A DNA stretch of 64,000 nucleotides from Thermothelomyces thermophilus ATCC 42464 (lineage: Eukaryota > Ascomycota > Sordariomycetes > Sordariales > Chaetomiaceae), in the NCBI RefSeq assembly GCF_000226095.1, contig NC_016473.1, positions 4,464,001-4,528,000 on the forward strand. Reading direction: 5' to 3'. This document shows, in pieces, positions 55,165-64,000 of this stretch (position 1 is the first letter of the stretch; the number at the start of each line of letters is the position of its first letter). The notes beneath the pieces are model-generated. The model was not told the origin of the DNA and ran no database searches. It saw only the letters and a program-made list of their open reading frames with translations. Made by a program: the position numbers and the translations under genes.

Positions 55165-56595
55165 ATGGCGGCCGAGCTACATTCCGAGCTCCCCATCAGG
55201 CCGGTCCCACGAGACATCAGGGCCGTCAGCAACGTAAACACTGACGAGAGAAGGCACAAGCACTCCCGATCGTCCTACTCGGAAGCGTCACCTCTCGCGT
55301 CCCGGAACAATTCGTTGACCTTCCGCCCAGCAAAGCGGCCGATGCCCTCGCCGGACAAGACCATCGCCGTCATCAATGCCAGTGGGAGGCAGGCCGCCTC
55401 GCTCATTCGGGTGGCGACCGCGGTCGGCTATCATGTGCGGGCGCAGCTGAGGAACCTGGAGGGCGTCGTGGCGACCGAGGTGGCCACGAATCCGAACGTG
55501 ACGGTGCTCCGGGGCGAGCTGTACACACAGGAGGAACGCCCGTCGGGGTCGGAGCAGGTCGACGTAACGCGCGACGGCCCCATCTCGGGCATCGGCGTCA
55601 ACCACGCTCTCATTTCGGAGCTCTTCAAGGGGGCCCAGCTGGCCTTCATCAACACCACCTTCTACGGAGACGAGCAGCGGATCGGGGAGGCGCTGGCCGA
55701 CGCGGCCAAGAAGGCCGGCATTCAGCACTACATCTATTCGTCCATGCCGGACCACCACGCCTACAACAAGGACTGGCCGTCGCTCCCTCTCTGGGCGTCG
55801 AAGCACAGGGTCGAGGAGTACGTCAAGAAGATTGGCCTTCCCGCGACCTTCGTCTACACCGGCATCTACAACAACAACTTCACGTCACTACCGTACCCGC
55901 TCTTCTGCACGGAGCTGCAACCGGACGGCTCCTGGATCTGGCAAGCTCCTTTCCACCCGGACGTCAAGCTTCCCTGGCTCGACGCGGAGCACGACGTGGG
56001 CCCCGCCATTCTCCAGATCTTCAAGGACGGCGTCAAGAAGTGGGGAGGCGGCAAGCGCATCAGTCTGGCCTACGAGATGCTCTCGCCCAGAGAGGCCTGC
56101 GAAGTCTTCTCTCGTGGAGTCGGCCGGCCAGTGCGATACGTTCATGGCCCGATCGAGATCAAGGTCAGCATTCCCGAGGGATACCGCGCCCAGCTGGAGG
56201 CCCTCGAGGCGCTGTTTGGCCTGGGCCACGACGACCCCAAGAAGCAACCCCCGTATTTCGGCGACCCCGAACTGGAGAGCAGCTGCCCGAGGGTCGCGCT
56301 GGAGCTGTGGGAGGGCCCGCGTGGCCTCGAGGAGTACGCGCGCGAGGTCTTCCCGCTAGAAGAGCAGGCGAACGGCCTCACATGGATGCTGGACGAGGGT
56401 GAAGAGGGCATCACCAACAGCATAAGGCGGACTGCCAACGGTAACGGCCATCCACATCACATCAACGGCTACATCACCACTCTTCAACAAGTCACTCTTG
56501 AATCGGACGGCGAGGATGAGGATGAGGATGGGGATGGGGATGGGGGCCTAGTCATGCGCGGTCTTAAGAGAGATGATGAAGAGTGGCTCGCATGA
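55165..56595 (+). CDS. nmrA: NmrA/NMR1, nitrogen metabolite repression regulator
   Basis: Negative regulator that binds the GATA activator AreA/NIT2 when preferred nitrogen is plentiful; an NAD(P)-binding protein of the SDR fold without enzymatic role. Single exon, 476 residues, near the length of Neurospora NMR (488) and longer than Aspergillus NmrA (352). The fold starts at about residue 65: KTIAVINASGRQAASLIRVA (nucleotide loop), then VGYHVRAQLRN, AQLAFINTTFYGDE, AGIQHYIYSSMPDH, FVYTGIYNNNFTSLPYPLF, LPWLDAEHDVGPAILQIFKD and LEEYAREVFPLEEQANGLTW, nearly colinear with NmrA. The ATG at 55165 is the first in frame; an upstream TTG only extends the frame. The tail has an acidic run (DGEDEDEDGDGDGG) absent from Aspergillus NmrA as I remember it. 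Confidence 0.95.
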   Translation: MAAELHSELPIRPVPRDIRAVSNVNTDERRHKHSRSSYSEASPLASRNNSLTFRPAKRPMPSPDKTIAVINASGRQAASLIRVATAVGYHVRAQLRNLEGVVATEVATNPNVTVLRGELYTQEERPSGSEQVDVTRDGPISGIGVNHALISELFKGAQLAFINTTFYGDEQRIGEALADAAKKAGIQHYIYSSMPDHHAYNKDWPSLPLWASKHRVEEYVKKIGLPATFVYTGIYNNNFTSLPYPLFCTELQPDGSWIWQAPFHPDVKLPWLDAEHDVGPAILQIFKDGVKKWGGGKRISLAYEMLSPREACEVFSRGVGRPVRYVHGPIEIKVSIPEGYRAQLEALEALFGLGHDDPKKQPPYFGDPELESSCPRVALELWEGPRGLEEYAREVFPLEEQANGLTWMLDEGEEGITNSIRRTANGNGHPHHINGYITTLQQVTLESDGEDEDEDGDGDGGLVMRGLKRDDEEWLA

Positions 56596-57541
56596 GCGGC
56601 GGCTCTCTTTTCTTTTCCAAGCCTTTTTTTTCTCCCTTGCATTCCGGATCATGGCCCTCTTCTGTTGATCACATCCAGCCCCCCCCCCCCCACCCCTCTC
56701 CATCACCACCTCCACCACTCTTACTCATGAATACAACATTCATCAGGGGTCAAAAAGCATTACCCGGAGCGGGCAAGGGGAACCGAACAAAACAAAAGTC
56801 TGTTGGGTCAGTTCACGATGGGGCGTCTAACGGCGAGCGGACGGTTGTGGGTGCCCAAGGAAATGGTGTTTTGGGGCATGGCTTTAAACATGCGTTACGA
56901 CCTTGTTTTATTAGGCGTTGTAGGGCACACGGAGGCTGGCGGAAGGAGTTCAAAAGAAGCAGAAAAAAAAAACCATGTAGCCAACATGGTGTTACCGAGC
57001 ACATGGCGAACCAGAACCACTGTTCTTCGCCTATGATTAGGTTCATGAGACTTTGAATAATGACATGTGTGGTTCACAAGTCGCAGTTTCCCGACAACCG
57101 ACATGATAGTTGCAACGTAACCCATTGATCCTGGTCGCCTGCCCTTTGAGAGAGCCCTCAACTTCCGATAGGCAATAGAACTCAAATGCTACCATACACC
57201 TTCATCGCCACCACGACGTCCACCACCAGGATTGATTAAGAATTAAGATGGCCAACGTAGATGAGTGTCCCATACATGAACCCCGATCGCCATGTTCTTC
57301 TATTCCGTCTCTATACCCACCCACGCGTAACCGTTATTTTTGCCCGACATTAACCACGGTGCTCGTGGGAGGGCCCGATGCTTAATGTCGTTTCCCAAGC
57401 CACCATTCATGCACGGATACATACACACCTCATCCTGATGCCCGGCAACAAACCTTTCCCTGTTCTTTTTTTTACTTTTCATTTCTTCCCCCTCCCACCC
57501 CAACCTCCTTTTGCTCGCTGGCATGGGAGACTTCTCTCGTC
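56596..57541. other. Intergenic between convergent nmrA and erg2, 0.95 kb
   Basis: Two 3' flanks. C-rich (56680-56700) and T-rich tracts present; no coding frame recognised. Confidence 0.45.
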
Positions 57542-58455
57542 TTAGAACTTGCCCCTTGCCAGGTTCCCGATCATCTGCTTGCCCGTGAGCCACGAGGTGC
57601 GCCAAAGGGTGGGCAGGTCGAGGGTGCTGGACAGGCCGTCGGCGAAGCCGAAGAAGAGCATGGGGGGGATCCAGCCGCGGGCGTACTCGAGGGCGAAGCA
57701 GCTCTCGGGCATCTTGTACTGCTTGACGTCGCCGCGGCGCAGGTGGTGCACCGACTTGGGCGGGTACACCTCGGGCTCGAACTCGCCGGGCACGTAGGCC
57801 AGCTGGGTGCCCGACAGGATGTGGAAGTAGTCGTCGGCCGTGTGCCGGCCCGTGTGCCCTTCTGTGCCGACCGCCGTGCCGAAGATGATGAGGTACTCGG
57901 TGATGCCTGTTGTAACGTGCGATGGTCAGAAAAGATGTAATTTTTTTTAATACTTTAATTTCATTTTGATCCTTCCCCCCGGCCCCCCCCCACCCCTTCC
58001 TTTTTGTTTTTGTCTAAAACCAGAAAACTGGAAAAAGAAAAGAAAGAAAGAGCGCGCCATTGATGGAGAGGGAAAAGCGAGAGGCAAAAAAGGAAAACGG
58101 TGTACTCACTGGCATGGATGATGTACATGGCGCCCATGGCGCCGCCGGCGTTGTTGAAGACCCACTCCTCGTCGCGGTTCACAAAGCTCGTCAGGCTGAC
58201 CTGGCCGGCCAGCTCGTCGACAATGAACTTGACCATGGCGCGCGTGTCGTTGCCGTGCGTGTCGACGGCGCGCGCGGCCACGTCCTGCAGCTGGTCCAGG
58301 TCGAAGATGTAGAAGCGCTCCAGGTTCTGCTCGAGCAAGTACCAGACGGGTGTCAGCACGCCGAGCAGGACGGCGAAGAACTTGAGCCAGCCGCCCATGC
58401 CGCCGGCGCAGCAGGACGAGTTGGCCGCCTTTTTCGAGGACGACTTGGACGGCAT
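57542..58455 (-). CDS. erg2: Erg2, sterol C-8 isomerase
   Basis: Moves the C8-C9 double bond to C7-C8 in ergosterol synthesis (fecosterol to episterol), in the ER membrane; target of morpholine fungicides and homologous to the sigma-1 receptor. Exons 58110..58455 and 57542..57906, intron 57907..58109 (203 nt, GTGAGT donor, GTTACAACAG acceptor); 236 residues against 222 in yeast. An N-terminal TM helix ([19 protein letters not shown], about 23-41) is followed by [33 protein letters not shown], and after the splice [20 protein letters not shown] (His as in the family), [20 protein letters not shown] and the end [20 protein letters not shown]. Divergent from csl4. Confidence 0.95.
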
Positions 58456-59235
58456 TGTGACGAGTGACCGAGAAGGGCGGGGAAAGGGGAGAGGAGGAGA
58501 AGAAGGAGGAGAAGAAGGCGGAGGAGGAAGAAGAAGAAGTGAGCAGGAGAGAAACGGGAGGAGGATGGGAAGGAGATCGTGGAATTGCCCACTAACTCAG
58601 GTACTTAAAAGTAAAAAGTGGGCGTACTACTCCATACTTATTAGGTAACTACGGAGCAGTGGGAAGATTTGTGCGACTGCGCGTCGTCGCACAGGTCCCG
58701 ACTCGGCGCGCTCTCCCCCCTGGCCAGCCAGTGGACGACTGGGGAAAGCGGTGAAAGTGCTGCAGCTGCAGCAGGGGACCGGCCGCTACCCAAGCAAACT
58801 CGTAAGGAGGTAATAGTGGGGCAGGAACCAGCACAACAGCGAATGAAACACCCGTTTCGATCCCAGAAGAGGGACCCCATGCGCGGCAGAACTTCCAGTT
58901 CCTGGTTGTTTCGTTTTTCCTACTGACCACTGACCATCTCGAACCACCCCGGATCTCGAGTTCCCGAAGCAAACGCCAAGCATCCGCACATCCCATCCGC
59001 ATCCCGCGGCTTCCATCATCCAAAGTCGACTACGGAGTACGACCTCGAAACGGAGGATAGCCCAAACCCGCCTACTAACGTTAAAACTTTCCGCGCTGAA
59101 CCTATTACACTAGGACCCAACCCCAGGCCCACACCACAACACCAACAGCGACCGGGCGGCCAAGCCTTTCGAGTTTATTAGTATTCTAGTTTTTTTTTTT
59201 CCCTTGTTGCCGGGGGAACATCGAAAAGAAAGAAC
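58456..59235. promoter_or_regulatory. Divergent promoter of erg2 and csl4
   Basis: 780 bp between start codons. The erg2 side is a purine-rich plus strand (58480-58570). TACGGAGTAC at 59031 and a near match at 58650. No clear sterol regulatory element was seen. Confidence 0.45.
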
Positions 59236-60109
59236 ATGGCTACAAAGCCTCCCGCCGTCGCCATCCCAGGCCAGCTCCTCGGCCCGGCCTCGCGGTACCA
59301 GCCCGGCCCGGGCACCCACCTGCACGGGGCCAACCTGTACGCCTCGCTGCTCGGACAGGTGCACGTCAGCCAGCCGGCGCGCGCGCCGGGCCCGGCCAAG
59401 CGGCTGACCAAGATCACTCCCGCCCCGGCGCCGGCCGAGCTGCCGACCATTTCCGTGTCCGCCCCGCGCCTGTCGTCGTCGTCGTCGTCCCGGGTTGGTG
59501 GTGGCGCCGCCGCCGCCGCGGGGTGCGGGGCGGAGGGCGAGGGCAGGAGGAAGATGAAGAGGGAGGTGCTTCCCGAGGTGGGCAACGTGGTGCTGTGCCG
59601 GGTGCTGCGCATCACGCCGCGGCAGGCGGTCGTCGCGATCCTCGTGTGCGGGGACACGGTGCTCGACGCCGAGTGGCAGGGCCTGATCCGGGTGCAGGAC
59701 GTGCGGGCGACTGAGAAGGACCGGGTCAAGATCTACGAGAGCTTCCGGCCGGGGGATATTGTCCGGGCGGAGGTGGTAAGTCTCAAACCCTACCCTATCT
59801 TTTTTTTCCCTCTCTTCCCCCCTCCTTCCCCCCCCCCTTTTCTTCGTCTCTTTTATCGACCGGAAGTAGAGCAGCAGGAAGTTGGTTGAGGACTTGCTGA
59901 CGCCGCGGTGCCGGAGGAATTACTAGATCTCATTGGGCGATCAGACGAACTATTACCTGTCGACGGCGAAGAATGAGTTGGGAGTGGTGTTGGCCGTCAG
60001 CGAGGCGGGCAATACTATGCAGCCGGTGAGCTGGAAGGAGTTCAGGGATCCCGAGACGGGAGCGATTGAGTTGAGGAAGGTTGCGCAGCCGCAGCCGCAG
60101 CCGCAATGA
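59236..60109 (+). CDS. csl4: Csl4, exosome cap subunit
   Basis: One of three S1-type cap proteins on the RNA exosome, which degrades and trims RNA 3'-5' in nucleus and cytoplasm. Exons 59236..59775 and 59927..60109; intron 59776..59926 (151 nt, GTAAGT donor, ACTAG acceptor); 240 residues. The N-terminal domain is VAIPGQLLGPASRYQPGPGTH and ANLYASLLGQV. A Ser/Ala/Gly linker (about 65-110) separates it from the S1 domain (LPEVGNVVLCRVLRITPRQA, then IRVQDVRATEKDRVKIYESF and RPGDIVRAEV), which finishes after the splice as ISLGDQTNYYLSTAKNELGV. The C-terminal block MQPVSWKEFRDPETGAIELR is diagnostic of Csl4; a QPQPQPQ tail follows. Confidence 0.94.
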
Positions 60110-61220
60110 GGTCGTCCGCGCTGATTTGGCTTCCACGTCTACCGCGATTTCTAATTCGGAGGGCTTGCGGCAATGGCGGGAGCGTTGGTAAGGACTGTTG
60201 GTTCCTTGTCAACCACGCCGTTCCAGCAGGCCATCCATGCGCGACGCCGTCCGACACCGGCTGCGCGTTGTGACCCCCCAATTCCGCCCAAGGAGGAGAG
60301 GAGACTTCGGTTCTTGGGTCACCGGTGCTTCGGTACGGCTCACCGGCTTCGGCGAACCTTCTGTGCTTAGCACAAAAGAAAAAGACACCAACACTGAGGC
60401 TCCAGAACATTGCAAGGTACTAAGAGCGTTTAAGAGCAAGGGAAAAGAAGAAGGGAGGATATTTGCAGGCTCGGTGCCCACGGCGCATAACAGGTCTGCG
60501 TCGTACAGTACATACCTGCGCCCAAACGTGGGGGAGCCTGCATAGCTGCAGAGGTACGAAAGTACTGTACGGAATACTGGTTTGTCTGGCGTGGGAGGAC
60601 TTGTTCCGGGCCAATACACTTGATGGCAATCCGCATCATGTAACTAGGTACTCTAGGTATCTACCTCCCTTCCACTGCTCTGTGGGTACGGATTACTCCG
60701 TGCGGATGGGATGCACTACTCTGTACGGATTACTTGCGGCTACTTCCGCTTCCCGTGGTGACGCGGCACATTTTTTTTTTTTTTTTAGTGCATTACTTAC
60801 CTAAAGTAGGTATGTTACCACACTTGATGATTCGGGGCGCAGTATCCCTTGCTAGCGGCCCAGGTAACCTTAAGTGCACGCCGCCGTCGATCGTGGGGCT
60901 GGGGGTGGTTTGCGAAACAAAGCGCGACGTCAGAGAAAAGGGAAGGGTACCTTGAGCGCCAAGGACAGGGCTCCGAGAGCCAAGACAGCCCAGCCACCCC
61001 TCCTCGATTCGCCATGAAACCGACCCTCGGTTCCATTTTCTTCAAGACAACAACTTAAGACTGCCGCCGCTGCTTCGTGCCGGTGTGGGAGCATCTCAGC
61101 ATCCGACGACGGCACCGAGCCAAAATTGTGGTAATTTGTACGTGCACACATATCATATCTCATGCGAGTGCATCCTCGAGAGAACACACCCGATCTGCTG
61201 CTCCAATTACATTTCCTACC
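60110..61220. other. Intergenic, 1.1 kb, with GTAC-rich words
   Basis: csl4 3' flank and promoter of the Sec2-like gene. GTACAGTAC at 60503 and 60562 (reverse), TACTCCGT near 60694, and a T16 run (60771..60786). No coding frame recognised. Confidence 0.45.
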
Positions 61221-61720
61221 ATGAGCACAGCCGCAGCCATGGCCGTCGCGAGCACAGGCACCTTGACGACCGCCCCGTCGACGACGACGACACAGTGCTG
61301 CCCGAAGTGCGGATTCGGCGCCGATCTGCCGCCCTACGAAGAAACCCAAGCGGCCCTCCTCAACGCGCAGAAGCAGATCGAAGACCTTCAAGCCCAGGTC
61401 CGCCTGCTCAACCAGAAAGCCACGGCCGCCGTTGACCGCTGGGCCGACTACGAAGACGAACTGGCCAAGCTGCGCGCCCAACTCCAGTCCCGTCCGCAAA
61501 CCCCGTCCTCCTCCGCCCCGCCGCCGCCGCAGCAACAGCAGCAACAAAGTCACCAACAGCCCTCGACAGCAAACCAATCCTCCCTCCCGACACCGCCCAG
61601 CTCGGCAGCCGGCCTGCCGTCTCCCTCGCCCTCGCGCTCCTCCTTCCTCACAACAAGCGCAGCAAGCCGCATCTCGGCCCTCCTGTCGCGAAAATCGCCT
61701 CCCACACCAGAGCCACCATC

Positions 61721-61751
<31 letters not shown>

Positions 61752-62144
61752 AAGCAGCAGCAGCAGCAGCAGCAACCGACACAGCTACAGCCACACCCCC
61801 CTCTCCAGCCTCTCCCGGCGCCGCACTCGCCCCCGGCCTCGCTGGCGGCACCGGACCTGCTGGCGGCGCTGGCGCGCGAGCAGGCGCTGCGGCTCGAGGC
61901 CGAGGGCCGGCTGAGCCAGACGAGCCGCGAGGTGGAGGAGCTGAGCGCGAGCCTGTTCGAGCAGGCCAACGAGATGGTGGCGGCGGAGCGGCGGGCGCGC
62001 GCGCGGCTCGAGGAGCGCGTGAGCGAGCTGGAGCGCCGCGAGGCCGACAAGCGCCGCCGTCTCGAGCGCCTCGAGCGCGCCGTCGGCAGGATCGAGCGCG
62101 TCAGGGGCGTCCTGGGCGAGGTGGACCGGCTGGGTAAGGAATAG
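61221..62144 (+). CDS. Sec2-like Rab guanine nucleotide exchange factor (short form)
   Basis: Sec2/Rabin8 coiled coils activate Sec4/Rab8 GTPases on secretory vesicles. Single exon as drawn, 307 residues. N-terminus: a CCPKCGF knuckle near 33, then a heptad region (LLNAQKQIEDLQAQVRLLNQ). A Gln/Pro/Ser-rich linker (about 95-205, with CAA/CAG runs) precedes a C-terminal coiled coil holding the Sec2 GEF signature EELSASLFEQANEMVAAERR. It ends 50-odd residues later at VLGEVDRLGKE. Yeast Sec2 is 759 residues, so the C-terminal regulatory part is missing. The stop follows a possible donor (CTGG|GTAAGG, 62131..62137), so more exons may exist; none downstream looked convincing. The ATG at 61221 is chosen because the upstream frame opens at GTG. 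Confidence 0.75.
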
Positions 62145-62678
62145 AGGCAGGCAGACAGACACACAAACAGAGAGAGAAAAGGGGGGGGCTGGTCTCGGGA
62201 ATTCAACTGATTACGGATTCCGGTATCAGGGAGAAAAATACCGAGAAAGAGAGAGAGAGAGATTCAAAGAAAAGAAGGAAGCAAAAAGAGAAAGATACTG
62301 GGCCACCAACGCTGATGTCCATGGAGATGGGGATAAGAAAAAGAGCTCGAGTGGTTGGGTACGACTTACGTCAGGTTGCTGCATACTAAGGGTACGGACA
62401 TTTTCGGGACGAACATACGGGATGGGACAAGAGGGCGAATTAAAAGGTTGCATGGCCACGGACACGGGTTGTACTTGTTTTTGTCTATCGGTAGGCGACG
62501 GCGGTATATTCGACTCCCAATGCGCCAGCGCTGTCTATTTTCCCAAGTTTTTTGTTTTAAGCGTTGCTTCGAGGTGTCCATCAATGCGATTAATGCGACA
62601 GCTCTAGACCGAATCCTCGGCCCTCGCTCTCACGGCGTCCTCTCCGAGAACGGGGCCAGGAGAGATGGGGGAACTGAA
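62145..62678. other. Intergenic between convergent genes, 0.53 kb
   Basis: 3' flanks of the Sec2-like gene and pus4. A (GA)n run lies at about 62246-62262. No convincing further Sec2 exon found. Confidence 0.4.
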
Positions 62679-64000
62679 CTATGCAGCAGCGGCCGCGGCT
62701 TGCTCCTTGTCCTCATCTGCCCGTTTGCTCTCTTCGGCCTTTCTCGGTGCGCTCCCGCCTTCGCTCTTGGTTGTTTCTTCCGCCTTCGCATTTGGGTTAT
62801 TCCACAGTTCCAGCATGCGGCGCACCTTGGGGCCCCATACGTCCTCCCCCTTGAGCAGCTCGTCATACTCCATGCAGTTGTCGCTGCCGAGGACGAACTG
62901 CCCCTGCCGTGTCCGACTAAGCTCCGCCATCATGGCGCCACAGCCCAGCTTCTCCCCCAGGTCGTGGCACAGGCTGCGCACGTAGAACCCCGACGTAACC
63001 GTCATGCGGATCTTGGCTGCGGCCGGCCCCTTGTCCTCCCCCCAGGGGGGGGGCGTGTCGGGCGCGGGCGGCGGCGGGACCAGGTCCGACCCCTTCCCCT
63101 TGGGCGGCAGGCTGCCCAGCGCGCCCGACATCATGGGCTCGGCGCGGCCCTCGTTGGTCTTCTTGCGCTTCTTGGTCGGCGGTTGCTCCCCCTGCTCGCC
63201 CCCCTGCCCGGGCGGCTGCTGCTGCTCGTCGGTGACCAGGCTGTCGACGCGCTCCTCGGCCTCGCGCTTCTTGGTGTTGTACTCGGCCAGCGCCCGGGCC
63301 TCCTCCTCGCGCTGCTCCGGCGTGAGCTTGGCAAGCTCGTCGGCCGTCGCGGCCTGCTGCTGCTGCTTGGCGACGCGCCAGACCGAGTCGACCAGGTTCT
63401 TCTCGACCTGCTCGGCCTCCTCGGTCGGCCAGCGGTGGTTGTGCGTCCCCGGCTCGTACCACTCGACGAGGTCGAGCTCGGCGACCTCGACCTCGCGCGT
63501 CTCGATCTCGCGCGGGATCGGCTTGCCCTCGCGCGCGTACTCGTACAGCGGCTTCCCTTCCATCTTGAGCGCCGAGTAGAGCGGCGGCATCTGGCGGATC
63601 TTGCCGCGGAAGCCCTCGAGGGCCTTCTCGACGGCCTCGCGCGTCAGGTCGTCGTAGCGGCCCTTCTTGATGATGCGGCCGGTGCGGTCGTACGTGTCGG
63701 TGCTCGCGCCGAAGAGGACGACCGTCTCGTACGTCTTGGTGCAGGCGAGGAAGTCCTGCAGCGACTTGGTGCCCTTGCCGACGCCGAGGATCAGCACGCC
63801 CGTGGCCAGGGGGTCGAGGGTGCCGCCGTGGCCCATCTTGACCCGGATGGCCTGCTTCGCCTTGCTCCGCCGGTGCTTCTGGTACCGCGACTCCCTCTCC
63901 CGCAGGGCCCGCTCCTGCTCGATCAGCGGCGCGAAGAGGGCGGACGGGTTGAAGTACTCCTGGCAGTCGCGGATCACCTGCGCGGAGCTCATGCCAAAGG
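62679..64000 (-). CDS. pus4: Pus4, tRNA pseudouridine-55 synthase (TruB family), 5' end outside window
   Basis: Makes pseudouridine 55 in the T-loop of tRNAs. At least 438 codons in view; the frame continues off the right edge, reading FGMSSAQVIRDCQEYFN, and the family normally has a short start ending in NKP just before this, so the ATG at 63992 is internal. The catalytic motif is GHGGTLDPLATGVLILGVGK (the Asp in GTLD attacks the base). Further TruB marks: KTYETVVLFGASTDTYDRTG, RQMPPLYSALKMEGKPLYEY, and the later TVTSGFYVRSLCHDLGEKLG and RTRQGQFVLG. Between them is a fungal insert of about 130 residues with Gln runs and a PPTKKRKKTNEG nuclear-localisation-like patch. The tail is Ala/Glu/Lys rich, ending in seven Ala. 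Confidence 0.93.
   Translation of the reverse strand, partial: FGMSSAQVIRDCQEYFNPSALFAPLIEQERALRERESRYQKHRRSKAKQAIRVKMGHGGTLDPLATGVLILGVGKGTKSLQDFLACTKTYETVVLFGASTDTYDRTGRIIKKGRYDDLTREAVEKALEGFRGKIRQMPPLYSALKMEGKPLYEYAREGKPIPREIETREVEVAELDLVEWYEPGTHNHRWPTEEAEQVEKNLVDSVWRVAKQQQQAATADELAKLTPEQREEEARALAEYNTKKREAEERVDSLVTDEQQQPPGQGGEQGEQPPTKKRKKTNEGRAEPMMSGALGSLPPKGKGSDLVPPPPAPDTPPPWGEDKGPAAAKIRMTVTSGFYVRSLCHDLGEKLGCGAMMAELSRTRQGQFVLGSDNCMEYDELLKGEDVWGPKVRRMLELWNNPNAKAEETTKSEGGSAPRKAEESKRADEDKEQAAAAAA

Overview
This is a GC-rich nuclear segment of a filamentous ascomycete. The short spliceosomal introns (mostly 49-80 nt, GTRNGT donors, CTRAC-type branch sites), the typically fungal genes (GtaA, NmrA, Csi2, Yor1, Erg2) and the protein sequences point to Sordariomycetes, probably Sordariales; that placement is inferred from recalled family sequences, not from a search. 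I rebuilt 19 protein genes, most by joining exons until reading phase, splice sites and conserved motifs agreed. No tRNA, rRNA, CRISPR array or recognisable transposon was found.

Layout. 1-5.4 kb: mL49 (runs off the left edge), lsg1 and ltv1; lsg1 and ltv1 are divergent and share a 700 bp promoter. 5.5-10 kb: an Aro8-type aminotransferase and a flavin monooxygenase. 10.7-15.9 kb: a 1,695-residue protein with a C-terminal POT1/Cdc13-type OB fold. 17-19.7 kb: malic enzyme. 19.7-24.1 kb: gene-poor. 24.1-30.5 kb: rad7 and rad16 head to head, the two subunits of the global-genome nucleotide excision repair factor. 31.6-36.8 kb: secreted glutaminase and a Tra2-like RRM protein. 36.8-40.5 kb: gene-poor. 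40.5-47.5 kb: a Yor1-type ABC transporter and csi2. 48.9-50.1 kb: a ten-exon fcf1/utp24 that simple open-frame reading misses. 50.1-55.2 kb: gene-poor. 55.2-64 kb: nmrA, erg2 and csl4 (divergent), a short Sec2-like protein, and pus4 (runs off the right edge).

The most interesting points are: (a) the rad7-rad16 shared promoter, with a rad7 start codon split by an intron so that unspliced RNA reads AUG-UGA; (b) the intron-dense fcf1 with an 18-nt exon and a GC-AG intron; (c) the large POT1/Cdc13-domain protein as a candidate telomere (CST-like) factor; (d) lsg1/ltv1 with PAC- and RRPE-like sites; (e) several possible translation starts for malic enzyme; (f) two short GTAC-containing words enriched in the intergenic DNA. 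I saw no clearly new multi-gene system; the gene set is largely housekeeping.
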